From Adenophora triphylla var. japonica (lineage: Eukaryota; Streptophyta; Magnoliopsida; Asterales; Campanulaceae), in the NCBI GenBank assembly GCA_022495995.1, contig JAFEMH010000531.1, forward strand, positions 427,001 through 491,000: DNA of 64,000 nucleotides, in the 5' to 3' direction. Positions 56,222 through 64,000 of this stretch are shown piece after piece. The notes beneath the pieces were generated by a model. The model was given only the letters and a program-made list of their open reading frames with translations. It made no database searches and was not told the origin of the DNA. Numbering within the stretch: position 1 is the first letter of the stretch; each line of letters begins with the position of its first letter. The position numbers were made by a program, and so were the translations under genes.

Positions 56222-57349
56222 AATCTTTGTAATTTTTGGAAGGAGTATAGACTATATATATATAAGTGAGAAGTTGTCATCATATTTTGATGCAAAAATT
56301 AATTCCCACCGGCCTCAAAAGCTAGGGTGGATGCCGCGTGCGGATGCCGGTGGGTTCGAGCCAACATATGAGCTCCTGCTTGATGCGCAAAGATCTAAGG
56401 ATCCGCGTGCCTATATATGTCTGAGATCCATTACGATCCGTACTATGATCGCGGGGAGGATACTCTCTCTGCCGCGTGACACCACCAAAAATAAGTGGAT
56501 ATAGATGAACGTAGGTACAAAGGCCATGATGCCGTGCCTGCAGTTTTAGTGGGGACAATGACACGAAGTCAGGACCCACTAATTGCGCGAGGACCTCGTT
56601 AGGGCCGTTACTCGCGTGCTGTATGTGACAAAGGCCTACATATAAGCCCGTTCGCCGAGATCGCCACGAGACCCTCACGAAAAACCCTAGGGAGTTTTGA
56701 ATAAAGGGTCGAAATAAGTGAGAACCTCGATAAGGGGATACGGATGCCGGGGGGTTAAAGGGCCTCTATGCTAAAATATGCTCCTACCTTTACATTGCGC
56801 GGACAATAGCCTCACGACCACCTTCTGCATGCCACTATGAAAGTATGCTTGCCTTGGCTACTTTTGACTTACACCACGGCTCGCAAGTGGGAATAAGTGT
56901 AAATGGATGAGAGTGATCAAACTAGTTTAACAAAGCCAAGCAGACAAACGAGGTTAAGGCCTCGAAAGTTTGCCACAAGGCTAAACAAACGCGATCATAG
57001 AAGAATAAGGTGACTCTCACAAAAAACCTAAGGGTTTTGAATAAAGAGTTAGGAAAACTCAAAAATGCGGGCGAAAGGGCCTACTAAGCTGCTTTGCCGC
57101 GAGAAGGAGAGTATAAAGTTAATTGCAAGTCAAAAACGCTGGAAAAAGTAATAGGCAAGAATGCAAGTATTAAGGTGCTCGAAAATTGCCAAACTACTCA
57201 AAATAGCCTACGAGACAAGCAATTAAGATAAAAGTAAAGGAGCGAGTGGAGAAAAATGCTTCTATTAATGATTAAGGAAGTATTTACAAAATTCCTATAC
57301 TATTACAAAAGGGTCCTAAACTATTACAAAAGAAAAAGCAAAAAATCCT
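56222..57349. other. Tat element spacer between pol and antisense ORF
   Basis: No coding domain recognised. AT-rich with a few GC-rich patches. Non-coding spacers of this kind are usual in Tat elements. Confidence 0.5.
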
Positions 57350-60300
57350 ATACTAAGGGAGCATTCTCTTTGGGCTCCTCGGTGGCGCTCCATCGGTGCC
57401 CGCTTACGGCTCCTCGGTGGCCGCACCCCTGTGCCGCCGGAGTCCGGAGTTAGGGAAGCGGCTGGTCCCAGAGGCACCTCGGTGGTAGGGCGGCTTGTTG
57501 TTCGGCGGAGGCGAAGCGGGAGGCTGCCGCCAGGGAATAGATCTCAGGCTGGCCCCTCTGGAAGAACTGAGCCGGGGGCATCCCCAAGTTAAAGGGTTGT
57601 CCCGAATCGCGAGCATCCGGTTCGGCGATCGGTCGAGCGATCCTTACGCCGCGGGAGGCGAGAGGCCGCGGCGAAAGGTCAGACCATTGACCTCGTCCTC
57701 GGACGGAAGGAACTAGCGCATGCCGGAGTACGCACTCCGCGTCGGTAGCTTGACGGTGATGGCGATCACGGCCAAGCTGGCACACGGAGAACATACCGTG
57801 GCCGCGAAGTTCCGGATCTGTGTCCGGACACCGGCCTCATCTTGGGCCGAGCACTCCGCGGTGAGCTGGTTCGAGTTCTTATACTCCTCGACGGCTTCTT
57901 TGCGAGCCTGCGCGGCATCCTCTCCCTCTCCGGCTCAAGCTGCGTAAGGGGTAGCGGTTTCTCGGAGAGCTCATGCCTTAGCCTCCCGGGGAGTTTGACC
58001 AGACTCCTCCGCGGCTCCCGGTTTGGTTACGAGCTCATCATTTCTTTGCTCGAAGCTTGCTCTTGTGCCGCGGAGCTCATCCCGTGACCACTTTGCCTTT
58101 GCAAGGCTAGTCTCCGGCTCGGTCGCCCGCTCACTGGAAGCCACTTTAGATCGGACTCCTTGGTGGCGAACTCTTTCTCCTTGGCATCCGGGAGGGAGCT
58201 CGAGTCCCCACCTTCTCTGGGCCGGCTCCGGCTCGCGGAGTTTCCCCGCCATGTCCTTGGTATTGCTTTGGCGAGCTCGGCGGACAGTGTCATCGCGGGT
58301 CTCCGGAGCCTCGTGGCTTTGTTGCCCACTGCGAGGAAGAAAGTCGGAATTAGGGGAAAATCGGAGGCTAAGTGAGGAAGCCGCGAGAAAGGTCCCTACC
58401 TCGGTAAGAGGGCAACCCCAATATCCCCATCAAGGCGACGGGTTCTCCTTCTCGGCCACTTTGGTGGTAGAAGTCGAGGGCAAAAAGCACATTGATCGGC
58501 CCAATGCCCAGCAGAATTTTGGGAGGGCCAGGGCATATAAGTCTACCCCGGTAATGGCGGGCACATCCCCACTGCTTCCTTTTCTCCCATTGCCTCCTCG
58601 CGGGTGGCCAATGAGGAGATCGGGTAGGCTATTGAGCATATTGTCCCCGCGATGGGGGAGCGGTGGCGAAGCGGTGTCGGCGACGGGCGGGGCTGCGAGT
58701 AGAGGTATCCGCCACTTTACGGGTCTTGGAGGCCCTCTCCTTATGCGAAAGGTCCGAATCTCTGTCGGCCCTCTTCTTGGATTGCTCCTGGTTATGCCGG
58801 AGAGCAATAGTGCGGCCGGGAGATGATGCCGGAAAGCATTGGGTGGAGGAGGACCCGGGGAGGTGGAGCGGATTCCGGTTTTGAGAATAGTGCAGGAGCG
58901 GAGTAGAGGCTCCCGGTTTTCTGCTCGCAACGAGCACGATCTTGTCTTTGGTGGGGACCCCTCCCGTCTCATTACGCCTCTTACGGGCGGCTTCCTGTTG
59001 GCCCTACGGTTCTTGGCCTTCAGCGAGCGGCACTTAGGAGGAGCCATCAAAAGTTATACTCTTAGGATCTACTCACGGAGGGAAAGAAAAATGGTTAGCA
59101 AAGCGGTTCAAAAATCAAAGAGCAAAGTAAATTGGCGACAATTTTATAGAAGAATCGAGACCAATTATTTCGGGAGGATCGCACTCGGCGCCCGGCATAC
59201 GAGGTCTTACAATCGGCCTCGGCCGGTAGTATTCGTGCACCCGCCAATCGGGGTCGCGGGGCAAAGGCTCTATTTCTACTGCGGGGGCATGTGGGGCGCC
59301 CTCCTGCGAGCCACCCCCGAGTAGATCGATAAGGGCTCATCTCCCACGATGGCGCCCACGTCTTATACGGGCTCCTCCCCGCTCTCCAAATACTGGGCCA
59401 GATGCATCTCTATGGCGGTGCGCATAGAATCGGGCGAGGATGGGTCCGGGTAACGGCGGGCGGCCACCTTCATCGGGACGGGGTGGAAGGTTTGGAAAAG
59501 GGCCATCCAAATCTAGACTCGATCACCAAAATGTCCTTCGATTCCATTGGTCGAATTTGTTCGAAGGAGGAGAGAAGGTCTGGTAGAGTAGTTCCTAGCC
59601 TTCGGGCTCGGAATGCCGCGGCTAATTTGGTTACGATAGTAAGCGTAGAGCCCGGCGAGGGTAGGCTCATAACCCGGGAATCTGCATACGGCTATGAAGG
59701 AGACAATGGCCGGATGGCATTGGGAGTCGGAGTGCGTAGGCGGGCGAAGCATTGAACTCTAGGAAGAAGTAAAAGAAAGGGTCTAGGGGCAGCCTCAATC
59801 CATTCTCAAACTGGGCCCCATAAAAAACGCAGGCTCGGTTGTCCTCGCGGACATCTGCTATGGTCTCTGGCGCGGCTTGTCCTTGTCCTTCAAATGAATA
59901 TGCCCGAGGTGCGGACACGGTAAGCGTTGCGGTCCACGTTATAAACCTCATAAATGTCCTCCTCCCGGTCAATGGTGGCCGCCTCCTTGAGTCTTCTTGC
60001 TACGGCGCGACCGGGATTCACACCCCTAGGCGGCCTCTTTACCTTTGTTCCGGGCAGGGGCCACAACCTCTTCCTCCTCCTCCTCCTCGGAGTCAGAACT
60101 CTCGAAGGCATCCACAATGTTGGTGGTCTCAGCGGCCTTCTTAGAGGTCCCCGCGGCCCTCCTATCCCCCTCCTCGGGGTCATCCTCTTCGGTCTCCGAG
60201 CTCGAGGAGCCAAAGAGGCCGGTGGGGTCACCACGGGCGGGGGCCATCTCCGACTCAACCTCACCGGATCCGGTCACATCGAAATTAAGGGGGTCGAGTT

Positions 60301-60960
60301 CCTCCTTCTTTGCTCGGCTCAATTTTCCCCGCCACAGGGGCCGCGGAGCACAACGGGGGAAAGATGGTCCTCGGGGCGGTACATCTAAAGGGTCACTCGG
60401 GGTCCGCGTTCGGTGCCGCGAATTGTTTGATTGATCGGAATCCATTAGTTCACACTTTTCCCGATCCTGAGCTACTTCGGGGACGCGAATCGCTCTCCTC
60501 GCTAATTCAACGGCGTTCGAGCCGAGCCTCTCTCGCGGGGAAACACGCCTGAAAACCCCGTCACAAAATTTCTCGGCCCTCTTGGTATTCCCCAACACCA
60601 AAACATCACCGTTCCTTTTTATCCTCTTATCCTTGGCCTCCCACATGGCCAGGGTGGGACAAAGGCCCCCATTGGGATTTTTCACAGAAATATTGGAAGC
60701 ACTCAAGGGATAACCTAAGCCACCCATGGCCTACCTTCCTAAATATCCCCCCTGTCCGTTTGCAAACGGCAAACAGATCTGGAGTGCTCCCATCTCCTAA
60801 TTCTAGGGAACGGCGGGGTCCAAACTCTCGAGTACTCATTGTTCAGAAGCCAGAAAAAGAAAAATAGAGGGAGATGAAGAAGAAAAAGCACCCAACAATT
60901 ACTTACGAGAGAAAGATTGAGAGGTGGATTCGGAAAACAGTAGCACGGAGGTCCCAGCAA
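57350..60960 (-). pseudogene. Tat antisense ORF (putative gypsy-type transposon protein), degenerate
   Basis: Minus-strand pieces, 5' to 3': a low-complexity acidic segment (FESSDSEEEEEEEVV, 60100) preceded by Arg/Pro-rich sequence; IDREEDIYEVYNV (59970); YGAQFENGLRLPLDPFFYFF (59815), the signature of the Transposase_28/gypsy-type transposon domain; and a Glu/Arg/Ser-rich coiled-coil-like part (58000-58330). Many stops. In Tat-lineage elements such antisense genes lie between pol and 3' LTR; their role is unknown. Confidence 0.7.
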
Positions 60961-61429
60961 GATTTCTCTCTCAAGGGCTCTGTGAAGGTTTGGAAACGGT
61001 AAAAAGGGTTTGAGGTTTGAGGGTTTGGTATTTATAAGGCCTACCTATACGGGTTAACCCGTTAACCCGTATTAATTAGCCCACAAATCCTACCTCGGAC
61101 CCTGAACCGTCTCCAACGTTTGAAAATTCAAAAAATTAAATACCCTTTGCATTTATTGCCCCCCTTGGGTGAGCGACACGTACCCCCGTACGTACCACTA
61201 CCCGTCTTTTCATACGCGAGGTCCGCTGATTAACCGGGAGGCACGCCATGCGAGGACCACGTGTCACTCATTTGGCGCCTCCCGAACGTTCCCATAAGCC
61301 CGTAGGGCCGAGCAAGATAACAAAAGCGCTAACTTTGGTGCTCGCTCGAGGAAGCAATTGGGCGAGCCAGAGGCTTCTAGTAGCTCCTCACTCAGACCAT
61401 AAATAATCACACTTGGAGCTAGGGGCCAT

Positions 61430-61775
61430 TGATGAGCCCGGATCTACTGGACCGGGCCCGCGCTCGGTCTAGTCCAAGGAACCAGTGACGTGGCAGTTCC
61501 TAGACCGCTGGAGGGAAGACCGCGGACAAATAGGCCCTTGTGGTCAAGACCGTGTCCCTCCTCGCGACCATCCCCATCGAGGACCATTGGGACCACCTGC
61601 TCATTGGATCCGTGCCCGCATGAGTCATGCCCGCATCAACCGTGCTCGCGTCATATATCTTTGACCGCGGGCACAACGTTGACCGCGGGCACATGCTGCT
61701 TCCCGGTTAATGTCAAGCCTTACTGAGCAAGTTAGCTTACTGGCTCTGACAGGCCACTTGCCGGCTCCCCCATCA
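61430..61775 (+). repeat. Tat 3' LTR, first part, cut by Copia-3
   Basis: Identical in layout to 49283-49617, preceded by purine-rich ggagctaggggccat. It stops at catca (61771-61775), where Copia-3 begins; in the 5' LTR the sequence goes on cgcattcaatg. Confidence 0.88.
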
Positions 61776-62551
61776 TGTTGTGAAATTGGGGGGATCACCA
61801 CATCCACTAGCCCATACTAGCAGTCATCAACATGGAGAAAATAAATCAACACATGATAATATGAAAGAACAAGAACAAGAACACCGATAATTTGTTAACC
61901 CGGTTCATTCACCAACTCGTGAACTACATCCGGAGGCACCAAGCCAGGACATCACTATAATAATATATGAAGGATTACAACTTTACATATGCACTCACAC
62001 AGATCTAGCATAGTAACTCTCCATGAGCAATCTCTCATATACATTATCTCACCTCCCCGAAACGCACAAAATAACACGATCATAGCGGGTTGTAGGATCG
62101 CCCCATGGCTCTCCTAGGCCCCCGGCCCCCTCCTAGATACTATTTTGTGGCTCTCCTTGATATCCTAACTTTTCCCCTCTTTTTGGTACAAATATTATGG
62201 TGGTAGTCACAATGTATTTATAGGGATACAAAACCTATTCCTAATCAAAACCTGATTCACCCGGAGTCCTTGACATGGAAGGAGTATCACATAAATTAGG
62301 AATCAATTTGTTACCAAAATTAATTCCACTCCAAGCCTTACACGTCTCTGCGAAGAAAGCCGTCGCCACAAGCGCGGTCGCGCAAGACACCCGGCGCGGC
62401 CGCCCTCATCGGCAGAGACTTCTTCACCATCGTCCAGGCCTCTCGGCGCGGTCGCCCTCCACTTGTGACGCGGCCGCCCTCCTCAAGATCGGCCAATTTA
62501 CGCTCCTCCATGGTTTTGATCCTCTCCCTGGTTTTGGCTCCAATCCCAACA
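61776..62551 (-). repeat. Copia-3 3' LTR
   Basis: Plus-strand start tgttgtgaaattgg, end ccaatcccaaca; direct repeat of 63684 onward. Contains agcgcggtcgcgca-type motifs and the segment reading cctccggatgtagttcacg on the minus strand, parallel to the cccccggacgtagttg block of Copia-2. Confidence 0.85.
62371..62480. repeat. Paired-palindrome array in Copia-3 LTR
   Basis: Motifs at 62371-62384 (agcgcggtcgcgca), 62393-62406, 62445-62458 and 62467-62480. Distances 22, 52, 22; pair period 74. Confidence 0.9.
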
Positions 62552-63683
62552 ATCTCCCACCTGGAGACATAAACCACCATTGTGACATGCTCCCATCATA
62601 CTCCCACCTGAGAATGATCCACCAAATATTTTCCCCACCATGTTGAGCCACCACGCTCCTCCACCATGAGCCACCACGCCCAAGTAATAAGGCGCATTGA
62701 AACCAAGCGACGCTTCAATCTCCCCGTGTTAGATCCTTCTTGCCTCCCCAAATCAACTTCTACCTTGATTTATTTGCAAGACTAACTTCGCCTTCTCCCT
62801 CCTAGAACCACTCCCCTTGCAATGCTCCCCATGAAACTCGGACACACCTTGCTTCTTGCATTATCTCCTTGTGATCCTTTTTCTCGCTCTCTTGTTAGGT
62901 ACTTGTGACTGTCTCCTTGCTGGCCAGCTACACATTGTCACCTCCCAACACACCGTTTATTGATGTCTCTCCTTTTTACACCAACAGGCCGGCCTCCAAG
63001 CCTCTTGCTCCCACCCGGAACGAAATTGATGTTGTCGGTAGAGTACAACATCCCCCTTACCCCTCATCCGTCGTTTGCGAGAAGTCCTCCTCTTCTCACG
63101 TGGTCCAACCGGCTTATACCACTCACCTTTGCACGAAAAGATTGTATCAAAATAGGAAGCAAATCAGCTGCAGAAATCCCTTCCCCGTCACGAGCGCGGT
63201 CGCCCTAGCCCCCAAGCGCGGCCGCCCTCGAATGGAATCCTCCGAGCCTCAAGTTCTGTCCAAGTGCGCGGTCGCGCACCACCACCTGCGCGGCCGCCCT
63301 CAACCCCAGAAACTGTTCCGACGATTTTTCCTATTTGATCTCATCAATTCTTCGACTTAGACTCCTTTTCTTTCATATTTTTCTCCAACCACCTTGACTG
63401 CCCCAATAACCCTTGAACATCTCCAGATCCATCTTGATTTCCGCATCTCCAAAATTCCACCTCGAATTTCTGCAGATCTCAACAAGAAACAAACGAACTC
63501 TTCAGACTTACCGATCTTCCGCACGATCGTAGACCTATTTGGCGCGAGTCATGCTTCAACCATAAACCCTAGAAGCTCTCAAATCCCTGCACGTCTTCCA
63601 CACGAAGAATGCACAAAAATCTGTTGTCTCTTTTCTTCACCTTGGATCTCTCCTAGATCTCGAACCAAAAGCTCGATACCGGT
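62552..63683 (-). other. Copia-3 internal region, non-coding
   Basis: No Copia protein motif found on the minus strand, and the plus-strand open frame 62905-63360 is not a known protein. Between 63121 and 63360 it holds a segment resembling the Copia-2b LTR (aaaatcgtcgga, gatttg...tcctattttgata on the minus strand), suggesting that part of an LTR was incorporated into the internal region. Confidence 0.6.
63193..63300. repeat. Paired-palindrome array in Copia-3 internal region
   Basis: Motifs at 63193-63206 (agcgcggtcgccct), 63215-63228, 63265-63278 (tgcgcggtcgcgca) and 63287-63300. Distances 22, 50, 22; pair period 72. Confidence 0.9.
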
Positions 63684-64000
63684 TGTTGTGAAATTGGGGG
63701 GATCACCTCATCCACTAGCCCATACTAGCAGTCATCAACATGGAGAAAATAAATCAACACATGATAATATGAAAGAACAAGAACACCGATAATTTGTTAA
63801 CCCGGTTCATTCACCAACTCGTGAACTACATCCGGAGGCACTAAGCCAGGACATCACTATAATAATATATGAAGGATTACAACTTTACATATGCACTCAC
63901 ACAGATCTAGCATAGTAACTCTCCATGAGCAATCTCTCATATACATTATCTCACCTCCCAAGAACGCACTGAAAATAACACGGTCATAGCCGGGTTGTAG
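63684..64000 (-). repeat. Copia-3 5' LTR, truncated by the window end
   Basis: Matches 61776-62090 nearly base for base (tgttgtgaaattggggggatc onward). Confidence 0.88.

Larger units (their letters stand above)
49283..61775 (+). mobile_element. Degenerate Tat-lineage Ty3/gypsy element with antisense ORF
   Basis: LTR sequence starting tgatgagcccggatctactg occurs at 49283 and 61430; the second copy is cut after 346 bp by Copia-3. Plus-strand remnants of gag, protease, RT, RNase H and integrase lie at 50340-56221, and a long 3' region (57350-60960) encodes a minus-strand protein of the putative gypsy-type transposon family, as known for Tat (Retand/Ogre-like) elements. All coding parts have many stops and frameshifts. 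The element is over 12 kb. Confidence 0.85.
61776..64000 (-). mobile_element. Copia-3: non-autonomous Copia-type element, incomplete at window end
   Basis: On the minus strand: 5' LTR from beyond the window to 63684, internal 63683-62552 (1,132 bp), 3' LTR 62551-61776 (776 bp). LTR ends tgttgggattgg...ttcacaaca match the Copia-1/2 family; the polypurine tract ggtgggagat is at 62561-62552; the primer region reads cggtatcgagct. No gag or pol recognised. It carries two palindrome arrays, in the LTR (62371-62480) and in an LTR-like internal segment (63121-63360). Confidence 0.8.

Overview
This is nuclear DNA from a flowering plant, most likely a eudicot with a repeat-rich genome. The evidence is plant LTR retrotransposons with initiator-Met tRNA primer sites, Stowaway-type MITEs, a Helitron, Mutator-like and hAT-like elements, a plant JINGUBANG-type WD40 gene, a gene for mitoribosomal protein mS38 (COX24 domain) and a tRNA-Thr(UGU) gene. 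The species cannot be named from the sequence. Only three host genes are convincing: the WD40 gene (17657-18952, +), the mS38-like gene (47386-47802, -) and tRNA-Thr (48170-48241, -). Nearly everything else is nested mobile DNA.

Layout. 38-293: Stowaway MITE. 552-6256: a second Stowaway split by a complete Copia element (Copia-1, 560-5736). 7430-12818: hAT-like repeat split by a non-autonomous LTR element with an orphan ORF (7711-12478), itself split by a gag-only Copia (Copia-2a, 7873-10411). 14268-17448: 5'-truncated Helitron on the minus strand, inserted at the TATA box of the WD40 gene, followed by a 152-bp duplicate of that promoter; the Helitron holds a solo LTR (14949-16684). 19580-32284: Mutator-like element with 9-bp target duplications carrying a fragment of an O-fucosyltransferase gene (a Pack-MULE), split by a Tekay/Del-like chromovirus (20146-31765) whose 3' LTR holds an antisense solo LTR (28596-31347). 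32410-35208: Copia-2b. 36091-36960: a small Mutator-like element carrying a strictly periodic palindrome array. 38688-39393: hAT-like MITE. 43.0-44.6 kb: palindrome arrays flanking a triplet repeat. 49283 to at least 61775: degenerate Tat-lineage Gypsy element with an antisense ORF, its 3' LTR broken by a minus-strand non-autonomous Copia (Copia-3) that runs off the window.

The most unusual signal is shared by otherwise unrelated elements. Short (about 14 bp) self-complementary motifs occur in pairs whose starts are about 22 bp apart, and the pairs repeat about every 72-73 bp. This arrangement is present in the LTRs of Copia-1, Copia-2b, Copia-3 and the Tekay-like Gypsy, and in an unclassified locus at 43-44.5 kb; a looser version lies in the antisense solo LTR. 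The arms differ between elements (GGGC/GCCC, GCTC/GAGC, GCGC/GCGC) but stay complementary around a conserved CG-NN-CG core. A second palindrome system, nine 24-bp inverted repeats at 34-bp steps, sits inside the 870-bp Mutator-like element. All counts and coordinates were read by eye; no alignments or database searches were run.
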